From contig NZ_FNHP01000004.1 in the NCBI RefSeq assembly GCF_900103645.1, positions 62,001-126,000 on the forward strand: a DNA stretch of 64,000 nucleotides, in the 5' to 3' direction. Below are positions 27,206 to 35,990 of this stretch, piece after piece. Both the position numbers and the translations under genes were made by a program. A model generated the notes under the pieces. It made no database searches. It worked only from the letters and a program-made list of their open reading frames with translations, and had not been told where the DNA came from. The stretch is from Oryzisolibacter propanilivorax (GTDB lineage: Bacteria; Pseudomonadota; Gammaproteobacteria; Burkholderiales; Burkholderiaceae_C). Position 1 is the stretch's first letter. The number at the start of each line of letters is the position of its first letter.

Positions 27206-28312
27206 TCAGGGCTGCAGCCAGCCCGGCACCTTGAAGCGCACGATGGCCAGGTAGGCGGCCACGTAGAACACCATGAACAGCACGCAAAAACCGATCAGCA
27301 CCGGCGTGTTGTGCCGGAACAGCACCGCCGGCACCACCGTCAGCAGCGTGTAGGCCCACAGATAGGGCGAGGTGCGGTTGTTGCGCATCAGCATGTCGCG
27401 CGCCTCGTCGTCGTGGAACACGCCGCGCACGATGCGCCGGTAGATCAGCTGATGGAAATGCAGCGCGTCGGCCATGCCCGGCGAGTCGCCGCGCGCCAGC
27501 TTGCGGTAGATGGAAAACACCGTCTCCCACACCGGGTAGATCAGCAGCAGCATCGGAAACCACGGCGAGACGGCCGGGTTGCGCTGCACCAGGCTGATGC
27601 TGGCCAGGGCGATCACCCCGCCCCACAGGTAGGCGCCGCCGTCGCCGGCGAACAGCAGCCCGCGCGGGTAGTTCCACAGCAGAAAGCCGGCCGAGGCCGC
27701 CGCCGTGCACACCAGCAGCGTGGCCAGGGCCCGGTCGCCCATCTGCAGCGCCACGTGCGCCAGCGCCAGGCAGACGATGATCGCCACCATGCCGGCCAGG
27801 CCGTTGTAGCCGTCGATCAGGTTGAAGGCGTGCGGCAGGCCGGCCACCGCCAGCACCGCCAGCGCCACGCCCAGCCAGGGGGCATGCTCCAGCACCATGT
27901 CCACACCGGGCAGGTCCAGGCGCGGCACCGACAGGCCCAGCAGCCAGGCCGCCAGCGCCCCGGTGGCGATGCTCAGCAACAGCCGGTGGCGCGCGTCCAG
28001 GCGCTGCGTCAGATCCTCGGCGATGCCGCCCAGCACGGCCGGTCCCAGCGCCAGCAGCCACAACAGCACCCAGGGACCGAGCCGCACCGAGCCCGGGTCA
28101 CCCAGCTGCACCAGCCCCAGGCCCAGCAGCCAGCTGGCAACGATGCCCACCAGCAGCCCGGCGCCACCCAGGCGCGGCACATGCCCGAGGTGGAAGCGCT
28201 GCGGCTTTTCCTCACCGTAGCAGGCGCTGTGCGCCTGCGCCCGGGCGCTGCGCACGATCAAGCCGCAGACCAGCGCCGCCACTATGAATGCCACCACCGC
28301 CAGCCAGATCAT
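27206..28312 (-). CDS. MraY/WecA-like polyprenyl-phosphate glycosyl-1-phosphate transferase
   Basis: 368-residue integral membrane protein with about ten hydrophobic spans. Family motifs are HVPRLGGAGLLVG, GGIAEDLTQRLDARHRLLLS (the Asp-rich loop), the NLIDGYNGLAGMVA motif, FAGDGGAYLWG and the DALHFHQLIYRRIVRG histidine motif that distinguishes WecA/TagO from MraY. It transfers a sugar-1-phosphate to undecaprenyl phosphate, starting O-antigen or other surface glycan synthesis. It is located downstream of the type I secretion genes. Confidence 0.9.
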   Translation of the reverse strand: MIWLAVVAFIVAALVCGLIVRSARAQAHSACYGEEKPQRFHLGHVPRLGGAGLLVGIVASWLLGLGLVQLGDPGSVRLGPWVLLWLLALGPAVLGGIAEDLTQRLDARHRLLLSIATGALAAWLLGLSVPRLDLPGVDMVLEHAPWLGVALAVLAVAGLPHAFNLIDGYNGLAGMVAIIVCLALAHVALQMGDRALATLLVCTAAASAGFLLWNYPRGLLFAGDGGAYLWGGVIALASISLVQRNPAVSPWFPMLLLIYPVWETVFSIYRKLARGDSPGMADALHFHQLIYRRIVRGVFHDDEARDMLMRNNRTSPYLWAYTLLTVVPAVLFRHNTPVLIGFCVLFMVFYVAAYLAIVRFKVPGWLQP

Positions 28313-28401
28313 GGGGCGCTGATGTTAAAGGTTTCGCCCGCATGCCAGCGGCAAGCATTGCAAGCGGGCGTGACAGCGCGCACAGCCCGCGTGCGTCGGC
28401 A

Positions 28402-29760
28402 TCAGGGCGCCAGCGCGGCGTTGGCCTGGGCCACGCTGGCCTGGGCGTCGTCGCCGGCCAGCGCGCGCAGCCGCATCTGGCTGACCAAGTACAGGTAACG
28501 CGCCTGCGCCAGGTCGCGCAGCGCCTGGATGCGCTGCTGCTCGGCGTTCAGCACGTCCAGCAGCGTGCGCACGCCGGCGGCCTGCGACTTGCGGCTGGAC
28601 TGCACCGCCTGCTCGGACGAGCGCACCGCCTGCTGCAGCGCGGCAATGCGCGCCACGCCCTCCGTCATGCCGCGAAACTCGTGGTGCACGCGCACGCCCA
28701 AGTCGCGCCGCGCCGCCTCCAGCAGCTCCTCGGCGCGCGTCTGCGCGGCCACCGCCTGGCGCACGGTGGAGTTGACGTAGCCGCCGGAGAACAGCGGCAC
28801 CTGCAGCTGCACGCCGACCACCTTGTTGTCGTAGCGCTGGTTCACGCTGGTCACGCTGTCGCTGCTGGTGCGCGACCACTGGGCCACGGCGTCCAGCGTG
28901 GGCAGGTGGCCGGCGCGCGCCTTGGCGACCTCCTGGCGCGCCACCTCGACCTGCGCGCGCAGCGACTGCAGCTCGGGGCTGGCGGCCTCGGCACGGGCGA
29001 TCCAGTCGTCCACCGACGCCGGCACCGGCGCGGTGGGCGCGAAGCGCTCGGCGTCCAGCGCCGCCAGGCTCTCGACGTTGCTGGCGGTGAGCGTCTCCAG
29101 GCGCCGGCGCGTGTAGTCCTCGTTCTGGCGCGCCTCCAGCTCCTGCGCCACCGTCATGTCCAGGCGCGCCTGCGCGTCGTCGATATCGGTGCGCGTGCCG
29201 GCGCCGGCGGCCAGCGACTTGCGCGCCGCGTCCACCTGGGTGGTGTAGGTCTCCTTCTGCGCCAGCACCAGCGCCAGCTGCTCGCGCGTCAGCAGCGCCT
29301 CGAAATAGGCCTCGCCCACGCGCACCACCAGCGCCTGCTCGTCACGTTCCAGGTCGGCCTCGGCGCTTTCCACCTGCGCGCGCGCCTGGCGCACCTGCGC
29401 CGTCAGGTAGGGTCGGTACAGCGGCTGGCGCACCTGCAGCGTCTGGTTGCCGGAGTAGTAGTGGATCTGGCTGGTGACCGGTTGGCCCAGCATGTTGTGG
29501 CCCTTGCTGGTCAGGTCGTTGTAGTTGCGCCCAGCGCTGAAAGCGACGTTCGGGAACAACTGCGAGCGCGCCTGGGGCAGCCGCTCGCGCAGCGCCTCGG
29601 CGCCCGCGCGCGAGGCGCGCACCGTGGCATCGTTGGCCACCGCCGCGTCGTAGGCCTGCTGCAGGTCGAGCGCGTGGGCGGCGCCGGCGCACAGGGCCAG
29701 CAGGACCAGGGCGACGGGGCGCGCGGCGGGCACCCAGGCAGAGATGGATTTATTGCTCAT
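28402..29760 (-). CDS. TolC-like outer-membrane channel of type I secretion
   Basis: 452 residues with a Sec signal peptide (cleavage near GAAHA-LDL), then two outer-membrane-efflux repeats rich in long helices: LQQAYDAAVANDATVRASRAG, YRPYLTAQVRQARAQVESAEADL and LGVRVHHEFRGMTEGVARIAALQQAVRSSEQAVQSSR. It forms the trimeric outer-membrane tunnel. It is the last gene of the five-gene secretion operon. The start codon lies inside a family A repeat and lacks a clear ribosome-binding site. Confidence 0.93.
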   Translation of the reverse strand: MSNKSISAWVPAARPVALVLLALCAGAAHALDLQQAYDAAVANDATVRASRAGAEALRERLPQARSQLFPNVAFSAGRNYNDLTSKGHNMLGQPVTSQIHYYSGNQTLQVRQPLYRPYLTAQVRQARAQVESAEADLERDEQALVVRVGEAYFEALLTREQLALVLAQKETYTTQVDAARKSLAAGAGTRTDIDDAQARLDMTVAQELEARQNEDYTRRRLETLTASNVESLAALDAERFAPTAPVPASVDDWIARAEAASPELQSLRAQVEVARQEVAKARAGHLPTLDAVAQWSRTSSDSVTSVNQRYDNKVVGVQLQVPLFSGGYVNSTVRQAVAAQTRAEELLEAARRDLGVRVHHEFRGMTEGVARIAALQQAVRSSEQAVQSSRKSQAAGVRTLLDVLNAEQQRIQALRDLAQARYLYLVSQMRLRALAGDDAQASVAQANAALAP

Positions 29761-29808
29761 ATTTCGATAGCTGCTGGTGTTTGACTAGCAACGGCTTGCG
29801 GGCTTTTA
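29755..29808 (+). repeat. Family A repeat, copy A8 (contains tolC-like start)
   Basis: GCTCATATTTCGATAGC first hairpin followed by a degenerate second half ending GCTTGCGGGC. The opposite strand carries the start ATG of the TolC-like gene. Confidence 0.55.
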
Positions 29809-29838
29809 CGCCCTCTCCCGCACGCGGGAGAGGGAGCC
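29809..29838 (-). repeat. Family B palindrome (truncated tail)
   Basis: CCCTCTCCCGCACGCGGGAG arms followed by AGGGAGCC in the 88-base gap between the HlyD-like and TolC-like genes; abuts family A copy A8. Confidence 0.75.
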
Positions 29839-29848
29839 GATACAGGCC

Positions 29849-31216
29849 TCACTCTTCCTTCATGGACGCGGACACGCGCTTGATCAGCGGGTGCAGCAGG
29901 TAGGTCAGCATCGAGCGCTCGCCGGTCTTGAACACCACTTCCACCGGCATGCCCGGCTGCAGCTGGCGCTGGCCCAGGCTCTTCATGCCCTCGGGCGTGA
30001 TCTGCACGCGCGCCAGGTAGTACTGCAGGTTGGTCTGCGGCTCGGTCAGTAGGTCGCCCGAGACCGACACCACCTTGCCCTGCACCACCAGCTGCGGCGA
30101 GTGGGCGAAGGAGTTGAAGCGCACGTCCACCGGCAGCCCGGCATGCACGCGGTCGATCAGGTGCGGCGCCACGTGCGCCTCCAGCAGCAGCTCCTCGCTG
30201 CCCCCGGGCACGATGTCCATCAGCTTCTGGCCGGGCTGCACCACGCCGCCCACGGTCTGCACCGCCAGGCCGACCACCTGGCCGTCCACCGGCGCCTTGA
30301 TCTCGACGCGGCGGTAGTCGTCGGAGACGGCCTTGAACTTCTGCTCCTCGGCCAGCACCTCGCGGTCCACGTCGGCCAGCTGGGTCTCCACCTCGCGGCG
30401 GTACTCAGCCTGGCGCGAGCTGGCGCGCTGGCGCAGCTCGCCGATGCTGCGCTGGGCGCGGATGGTGTTGCCCTGCAGGTCGGCGATGGCGCTGTTGATC
30501 TCGGCCACGGTGCGCTCCAGCTCCAGCTGGCGGTTGCGCGGGGCGTAGCCCTCGGCCACCAGGCCGCGCAGGTTGTTCAGCTCCTCGCGCACCAGCGCCA
30601 TCTGGCTCTTGCGGCTGTCGAGCATGCTGGCGTAGGAGGTCAGCAGGCCGCGCTGGCCCTCGATGCTTTCCTCGATGGACTGCAGGTCCGAGCGCAGCAG
30701 GTTGCGCCGCGTCTGGAACAGCTGCTCCTGGTTCATCATCTGCTGGCGGATCAGCGGGTCGGAGGCGGCTTTCTCCAGGTCGGGGTGGAAATGGATCTGG
30801 CCACCGCCGGCCTGCTCGGCCATCAGCCGCGCCTGCATGGCGCGCAGGCCCAGGTAGCGCTGGCGCACCGATTCATAGTTGGCGCGCACCACCGCCTCGT
30901 CCAGGCGCACCAGCGGCTGGCCCTCGCGCACCTGCTGGCCCTCGCGCACCAGCACCTCCTTGACGATGCCGCCCGTCAGGTGCTGCACCGCCTTGCGCTT
31001 AGTGTCCAGCGCGACCATGCCCTGCCCGGGCACGCCCTCGTCCAGCGGCGCCAGGCTGGCCCACAGCAAAAAGCCGCCGAAGCCGATGGCCAGCGCCAGC
31101 AGGCCGATGCGCCCGGCGCGGCGCGCCTCGTGCGCCGCCGGCAGCGGCGCGGCGCCGCCGCCTTCGACCAGCGCGCCGGAGCCGGCAGGGGAAGAAGAAA
31201 TCAGGGAGTTGGCCAT
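29849..31216 (-). CDS. HlyD-family periplasmic adaptor of type I secretion
   Basis: 455 residues. An N-terminal cytoplasmic tail and one membrane span (about 37-56, IGLLALAIGFGGFLLWASLAPLDEG) are followed by a biotinyl-lipoyl-like domain (VQHLTGGIVKEVLVREGQQVREGQPLVRLDE), a long coiled coil (about 130-290) and beta domains with VEIKAPVDGQVVGLAVQTVGGVV. It bridges the ABC transporter and the TolC-like channel. AGGAACTGAC precedes the ATG at 31216. The gene upstream ends 159 bases away, a gap filled largely by a family A repeat. Confidence 0.93.
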   Translation of the reverse strand: MANSLISSSPAGSGALVEGGGAAPLPAAHEARRAGRIGLLALAIGFGGFLLWASLAPLDEGVPGQGMVALDTKRKAVQHLTGGIVKEVLVREGQQVREGQPLVRLDEAVVRANYESVRQRYLGLRAMQARLMAEQAGGGQIHFHPDLEKAASDPLIRQQMMNQEQLFQTRRNLLRSDLQSIEESIEGQRGLLTSYASMLDSRKSQMALVREELNNLRGLVAEGYAPRNRQLELERTVAEINSAIADLQGNTIRAQRSIGELRQRASSRQAEYRREVETQLADVDREVLAEEQKFKAVSDDYRRVEIKAPVDGQVVGLAVQTVGGVVQPGQKLMDIVPGGSEELLLEAHVAPHLIDRVHAGLPVDVRFNSFAHSPQLVVQGKVVSVSGDLLTEPQTNLQYYLARVQITPEGMKSLGQRQLQPGMPVEVVFKTGERSMLTYLLHPLIKRVSASMKEE

Positions 31217-31292
31217 GTCAGTTCCTGCCAGGAGCGCCAAGAGAGAAAAAAGGGAAGAGCGTGCCGGCGCGCGGGCGGCACCCGGCAACATT

Positions 31293-31351
31293 GGAGTCAA
31301 AACCGCCTTCAGCCCTGTACAACAAAGGGCCTCCAGCTATCAAAAGCATAG
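31293..31351 (-). repeat. Family A double-hairpin repeat, copy A9
   Basis: Reverse copy: GAGTCAAAACCGCC, GCCCTG..AAAGGGC, then AGCTATCAAAAGCATAG. It sits inside the secretion operon between the second ABC gene and the HlyD-like gene. Confidence 0.7.
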
Positions 31352-31375
31352 TCTTCATGGGGGTTGCGCCAGTCA

Positions 31376-33160
31376 TCAGGCCGCCTGTGGCGCGACCGCG
31401 CCGCCGCCCTGCCCGGCCTGGGCCTCGCGTGCCGCGTGCTGCTGCGCCTGGGCCTGGGCCTGGGCTTGGGCCTGCTGCTGCGCGCGCAGCGCCGCCAGCA
31501 CCTCATCGCGCGGGCCGTCGGCCTGCACGCGGCCGTCCTGCAGGATCAGCAGCCGGTCGGCCACCGCCAGAATGCCGGGGCGGTGGGTGATCAGCACCAC
31601 CGTGCGGCCGGCCTCCTTCAGCTGGTGCACAGCGCGCACCAGCGCCTGCTCGCCCACGTCGTCCAGGTTGGCGTTGGGCTCGTCCAGCACCACCAGCACC
31701 GGCTCGCCATACAGCGCACGGGCCAGGCCGATGCGCTGGCGCTGCCCGCCCGACAGCATGCCGCCGGCCTCGCCCATGGGCGTGTCGTAGCCCTTGGGGA
31801 AGCGCAGGATCATCTCGTGCAGCCCGGCGCTCTTGGCCGCGGCGATGACCTGGGCCGAATCCACCTCGCCCAGCCGGGCGATGTTCTCGGCGATCGAGCC
31901 CTCGAACAGCTCCACGTCCTGCGGCAGGTAGCCGAGGTGCGGGCCCAGCTCGGCGCGGTCCCAGCTCTCGATGGGCAGGCCGTCCAGCAGCACCTCGCCG
32001 GCCACGCCCGGCCAGATACCGATCATGGCGCGCGCCAGCGTCGACTTGCCCGAGCCCGAGGGCCCCAGCACCACCGTCACCTGGGCCTGCGCGATGGCGG
32101 TGCTGACGCCTTTCAGGATCGGCGTGGCGCGCCCCGGGGCGCTGGCCACCACATCCCGCAGCACCAGGCCGCCCGTGGGCGCCACGCGCTTGAGGCTCGG
32201 GTCGTCCTCCGGATACTGGCCCAGCAGGGCTTCGAGCCGGCCGAAGGCCGAGCGCGCGTTGATGAACATCCGCCAGGTGTTGACCAGCATGTCGATCGGC
32301 GCCAGCGCGCGGCTCATCAGCACGTTCGAGGCGATCATGCCGCCGGGCGAGAGCTGCCCCTCGATCACCAGCAGCGCGCCCGCGCCCAGCGCCAGCGACT
32401 GCTGCGAGTAGCGGATGAACTTGCTCCAGGCGGTGATGCGGTGCGCCAGCGACTGCGACTGCGACTGCAGCCCCAGCGTGCCGGTGTGCCGGCGCAGCCA
32501 GTGCGCGCGCAGGTTGTGCACCATGCCCATGGATTCGAGCACCTCGGCGTTGCGCAGCTTGGCCTGCAGGTAGGCGCCGGTGTCGCTGGCGGCGCGGCTG
32601 GCGGCCTCGGCCGGGGCCACCGTGTGGCGGTGGCCGAACCAAGCCAGCGCCACCTGCACCAGCGAGAAGAAGATCGCCATCCAGCCCAGCAGCGGGTGCA
32701 GGAAGAACAGCACCGCCACGTAGATCGGCGCCCAGGGCGCGTCGAAGAAGGCGAAGATGCCCTGCCCGGTCAGGAACTGGCGGATCTGGATCAGGTCGCC
32801 AAAGGCCCGCGCCGGGCCGCTGCCCTGCTGGCCCAGGTAGGAATCGAAGCTGGCGTTGAACACCCGCGTGCCCAAGAGCGCATCCAGCCGCAGACCCGAG
32901 CGCACCAGCACGCGCGAGCGCATCCACTCGGAAAACGCCATCACCGCGAACAGGAACAGCGTGATCAGCGACATCGCCAGCAGCGTCAGCTCGCTACGGC
33001 TCATCAGCACCCGGTCATAGACCTGCAGCATGTACAGCGTGGGGCTGAGCATCAGCACGTTGGCCACCATGCTGAAGATGCCGACCATGAAAAATTCGCG
33101 GCGGAAGCTCCACAGCACGCGCGTGAGTTCGCTGCGCGCGAAAAAGCCTGGTTGGGACAT
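31376..33160 (-). CDS. Type I secretion ABC transporter, PrtD type (second copy)
   Basis: 594 residues: membrane domain (about 20-300) and ATPase with Walker [10 protein letters not shown], signature LSGGQRQRIGLARALYG, Walker B VLVVLDEPNANLDD and H-loop LITHRP. MLSPTLYMLQVYDRVLMSRS is typical of PrtD-type exporters, which lack a peptidase domain and export adhesins, proteases or S-layer proteins through C-terminal signals. The extreme C-terminus is a QAQAQ low-complexity tail. It is adjacent to a second ABC subunit, so the pump may be a heterodimer (inference). Confidence 0.93.
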   Translation of the reverse strand: MSQPGFFARSELTRVLWSFRREFFMVGIFSMVANVLMLSPTLYMLQVYDRVLMSRSELTLLAMSLITLFLFAVMAFSEWMRSRVLVRSGLRLDALLGTRVFNASFDSYLGQQGSGPARAFGDLIQIRQFLTGQGIFAFFDAPWAPIYVAVLFFLHPLLGWMAIFFSLVQVALAWFGHRHTVAPAEAASRAASDTGAYLQAKLRNAEVLESMGMVHNLRAHWLRRHTGTLGLQSQSQSLAHRITAWSKFIRYSQQSLALGAGALLVIEGQLSPGGMIASNVLMSRALAPIDMLVNTWRMFINARSAFGRLEALLGQYPEDDPSLKRVAPTGGLVLRDVVASAPGRATPILKGVSTAIAQAQVTVVLGPSGSGKSTLARAMIGIWPGVAGEVLLDGLPIESWDRAELGPHLGYLPQDVELFEGSIAENIARLGEVDSAQVIAAAKSAGLHEMILRFPKGYDTPMGEAGGMLSGGQRQRIGLARALYGEPVLVVLDEPNANLDDVGEQALVRAVHQLKEAGRTVVLITHRPGILAVADRLLILQDGRVQADGPRDEVLAALRAQQQAQAQAQAQAQQHAAREAQAGQGGGAVAPQAA

Positions 33161-33205
33161 GATGGAAAGAGGAGCGTTGGAAGAAAGGAACGGGGCCGCG
33201 CCGGG

Positions 33206-34960
33206 TCAGGCGGCCGTGGCCAGTTGCCGCGCGGGGGCGGCCGGGGGCTGCTGGGCCTGCTGCGCCGCCTGCTGCAGCGCCGCCAGCACCTCGTCGCGCG
33301 GACCGAAGGCCTGGGTCTGGCCATCGCGCAGCACCAGCATCTTGTCGGCCACGGCCAGCACGCTGGTGCGGTGGGTCATGATGACGAAGGTCGTGCCGCG
33401 CGACTTCATGAACTGGATGGCGCGCGCCAGCGCGGCGTCACCCTCCTCGTCCAGGCTGGAGTTGGGCTCGTCCAGCACCACGAACACCGGGTTGCCGTAC
33501 AGCGCCCGCGCCAGGCCCACGCGCTGGCGCTGGCCGCCCGACAAGCGCGCGCCGCCGGCGCCCACCGCCGTCTCGTAGCCCTGCGGCAGGCCCAGGATGA
33601 AGTCGTGCAGGCCCACGGCGCGCGCGGCCTCTTCCACCCGCGCCATGTCCACTTCGCCGAAGCGCGCGATGTTCTCGGCCACGCTGCCGTCGAACAGCTC
33701 CACGCCCTGCGGCAGGTAGCCCACGTGCGGGCCCAGCTCGGCCTTGTCCCAGGCGAACACGTCGGCGCCGTCCAAGCGCACCTTGCCGGCCATCGACGGC
33801 CAGATGCCCACCAGCAGCCGCGCCAGCGTGGTCTTGCCCGACGCCGAGGGGCCGACCACCGCCAGTACCTCGCCGGGGTTGAGCGCGAAGCCCACGCCGC
33901 GCAGGATCTGCGCGCCGCCGCCCGGCGCACCGGCCACCACCGGCTCGACCTGCAGCGCGCCGCGCGGCGCCGGCAGCGCCATGTTCTCGGGGCGCGCCGG
34001 CACGGCGGCCAGCAGCTGGTCCAGCCGGCCCCAGGCGTCGCGCACGTTCACCACCGACTGCCACTGCGTCACCGCCTGCACCAGCGGCGCCACCACGCGC
34101 CCGCCGAACACAGAGGCCATGATCATCATGACGTCGCCGCCGTGCAGCTCGCCGTGCAGCAGCAGCCAGCAGCCCAGCCCCAGCAGCCCCGAGCTGAGCG
34201 TGGTCTGCAGAAACTTCGACAGCGCCTGAAAGCCCCCCGCCGCCTCGGACGCCGTGGCCTGCAGGTTCAAGAATTCGCGCTGCTTGTCCATCCAGCGCGC
34301 GTGCACGTCGCGCAGCATGCCCATCGACTCGATCACCTCGGCGTTGCGCAGCGAGCCGTCGGCGTACTGCTGCGCGGCAATCGCAGCGCGGTTGGCCTGC
34401 ATCAGCGGCGGCTTGGTCGAGCGCTCGTTCAGCCACGCCACCAGCGTGATGACGCAGGCAAAAGCAATCGCCGCCCAGCCCAGCGCCGGGTTGATCAGGA
34501 ACAGCAGCACCAGCATCACGATGGACACCGGCGACTCCATCACCCCCAGCAGCACCGGCGAGTACAGGAATTCGCGGACCTGCTTGAAGTCGTTCAAGGG
34601 CTGCTGCGTGCCGCCCGGGATGCGGCGCAGGTTGGCGTCGAAGATGGCGTGGAAGATGCGCCCGCGCAGGCGCTCGTCCAGCTCGACGCTGGCGGCGCGC
34701 ATCATCTCGCTGCGCGCCCACTCCAGCAGCTCCATGACGATGTACACGCCCAGGATCAGCAGGGTGAGCATCCACAGCGTGGTGTGGCTGCGGCTGTTCA
34801 CCACCCGGCCATAGACCTCCAGCATGTAGCCCGAGGGCGCCAGCACCAGCAGGCCCGACAGCAGGCTGAAGATGCCGGCGCGCCGGAAATAGGGCTTGAG
34901 CGTGGCCAGCGCGGCGCGCAGCTCGGAGGGCGGTTGGTTGGCAGGTTTGGCGGGGGTCAT
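33206..34960 (-). CDS. Type I secretion ABC transporter, PrtD type (first copy)
   Basis: 584 residues with the same architecture as its neighbour: APSGYMLEVYGRVVNSRS, Walker A GPSASGKTT, signature LSGGQRQRVGLARALYG, Walker B VFVVLDEPNSSLDE and H-loop IMTHRT. All catalytic residues are present, so neither copy looks like a dead partner. The C-terminal tail is Ala/Gln-rich. The start overlaps the stop of the TnpB-like gene (ATGA), which ties its translation to that protein. It lies 45 bases before the second ABC gene. Confidence 0.93.
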   Translation of the reverse strand: MTPAKPANQPPSELRAALATLKPYFRRAGIFSLLSGLLVLAPSGYMLEVYGRVVNSRSHTTLWMLTLLILGVYIVMELLEWARSEMMRAASVELDERLRGRIFHAIFDANLRRIPGGTQQPLNDFKQVREFLYSPVLLGVMESPVSIVMLVLLFLINPALGWAAIAFACVITLVAWLNERSTKPPLMQANRAAIAAQQYADGSLRNAEVIESMGMLRDVHARWMDKQREFLNLQATASEAAGGFQALSKFLQTTLSSGLLGLGCWLLLHGELHGGDVMMIMASVFGGRVVAPLVQAVTQWQSVVNVRDAWGRLDQLLAAVPARPENMALPAPRGALQVEPVVAGAPGGGAQILRGVGFALNPGEVLAVVGPSASGKTTLARLLVGIWPSMAGKVRLDGADVFAWDKAELGPHVGYLPQGVELFDGSVAENIARFGEVDMARVEEAARAVGLHDFILGLPQGYETAVGAGGARLSGGQRQRVGLARALYGNPVFVVLDEPNSSLDEEGDAALARAIQFMKSRGTTFVIMTHRTSVLAVADKMLVLRDGQTQAFGPRDEVLAALQQAAQQAQQPPAAPARQLATAA

Positions 34961-35571
34961 ACGGTTTCTTCGACCATCACGTATTCGGGGATTTCCGCGT
35001 CCGGCTCGGGCAGCGGCTGCGCCGCGCCGGGCTCGGGCGGCGCCTGCAGATCGACAAAGGCGAAGGCCAGGCCGTAGCCGCCCGAGGCGCCGCGCGACAG
35101 CACGATCTCGCGCAGCTTGTGGGTGGCAAACAGCGCCTCGTCCTCAGCCTTCAGGCCCAGCTGGAAGCGCATGCGCCCGTCCAGCGTGAACATCGACAGC
35201 TGCCCGCCCTTGACGCTGAGCGTGTGCCGGTCGAAATACACCGGGCAGGTGTCGGAAAAGCGCAGCAGCGGCAGCGCCTTGCCCTCCAGGCGCGACAGGT
35301 GGAACGGGCTGGCCGGGTGCTGGAACACCACCCGGCAGGTGCGCGAGACCGAGTAGATCGCGTTGCACACCATCTGCGAGCCCATCTCGGGGAACTGCTC
35401 GCGCAACTGGCGGTAGGCCAGGTGGTGCAGCGCCACGCGGTTCCACACGCGCGTCTGCTGCACCAGCGGCGCCAGGGCGTTGCAGACCTGGGCGAAGCCC
35501 TGCTGCAGGGCGCGCAGGCGCTCGGCCTGCTCGGGCGTGGTGTCCAGGGAAATACGCAGGATGGAATTCAT
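34957..35571 (-). CDS. TnpB/OrfB N-terminal-domain protein without RuvC nuclease, first gene of secretion operon
   Basis: 204 residues. The region LRISLDTTPEQAERLRALQQGFAQVCNAL, LHHLAYRQLREQFPEMGSQMVCNAIYSVSR, CPVYFDRHTLSVKGGQLSMFTLDGR and GYGLAFAFVDLQ parallels, in order, the N-terminal helical and WED-like half of IS200/IS605 TnpB (typically TPEQAALL.., LSAQMA.R.., YD.R..S.KG..VSL.TL.GR). It stops where TnpB would begin its RuvC domain (GVDLG..) and instead ends in an acidic tail (DAEIPEYVMVEETV). No nuclease or zinc motif remains. It is translationally coupled to the ABC gene. A regulatory or nucleic-acid-binding role is possible but unproven. Confidence 0.75.
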   Translation of the reverse strand: MNSILRISLDTTPEQAERLRALQQGFAQVCNALAPLVQQTRVWNRVALHHLAYRQLREQFPEMGSQMVCNAIYSVSRTCRVVFQHPASPFHLSRLEGKALPLLRFSDTCPVYFDRHTLSVKGGQLSMFTLDGRMRFQLGLKAEDEALFATHKLREIVLSRGASGGYGLAFAFVDLQAPPEPGAAQPLPEPDAEIPEYVMVEETV

Positions 35572-35583
35572 GGGAAGGGGCGC

Positions 35584-35589
35584 AGTATA
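35584..35589 (-). promoter_or_regulatory. Candidate -10 element of the secretion operon
   Basis: On the minus strand TATACT lies 12 bases upstream of the ATG at 35571, so a start site about 7 bases later would leave an almost leaderless mRNA. The -35 region coincides with the tandem repeat at 35594-35617. Confidence 0.5.
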
Positions 35590-35593
35590 GCGG

Positions 35594-35617
35594 CCCCTAT
35601 ATGAACTCCTATATGAA
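35594..35617. promoter_or_regulatory. Tandem 12-bp direct repeat in operon promoter
   Basis: CCCCTATATGAA followed immediately by CTCCTATATGAA (11 of 12 identical), just upstream of the -10 element. Two head-to-tail sites spaced one helical turn apart suggest a regulator operator. Confidence 0.5.
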
Positions 35618-35804
35618 ATCAGACGGTGGTGTGACGGGAGTCACCGGCCAGGCCAGTCCGCCTGCGGCCCCTGATCCGCAAGGCCCAACGAAAGGGGCCG
35701 GCACCGCCTCGGTAGCGGCGCCGGCCCTCATAAGAGCGCCCTGGGCTGGCGCGGCGTCAGGCCGTGCACGACGGCCGCGCGCGCCACCAGGGCATGGCTG
35801 CGTG

Positions 35805-35990
35805 TCAGCCCTGGCCCTTGGCGGCCTTGTCGCCGGTGGCCTGGCCGGCCTGCGCGTCGGCGGCAGCCTGCTTCTTGCGGGCCGGGTCGAGCATGGCGGT
35901 CAGGTCGGCCTGGATCTTGCGCTGCATTTCCTCGCTGGTGGCCGGGGTGGCGGGAGCGGCGGGGCTGGATGGGGTGGCAGGAGCGTTCAT
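35805..35990 (-). CDS. Small Ala/Pro-rich hypothetical protein
   Basis: 61 residues: MNAPATPSSPAAPATPATSE, then a helical segment EEMQRKIQADLTAMLDPARKKQ and an Ala/Gly/Lys tail. No family was recognised. The minus-strand start has AGGGCACCACCAAGG upstream. It sits 234 bases upstream of the TnpB-like gene in the same direction, so it is near, but probably not in, the secretion operon. Confidence 0.5.
   Translation of the reverse strand: MNAPATPSSPAAPATPATSEEMQRKIQADLTAMLDPARKKQAAADAQAGQATGDKAAKGQG

Noticed and set aside
31364-35077. 1237-codon plus-strand frame opposite the secretion genes
   Set aside because: It is the antisense shadow of two ABC genes with textbook motifs; the product is His/Arg/Gln-rich without any family resemblance.
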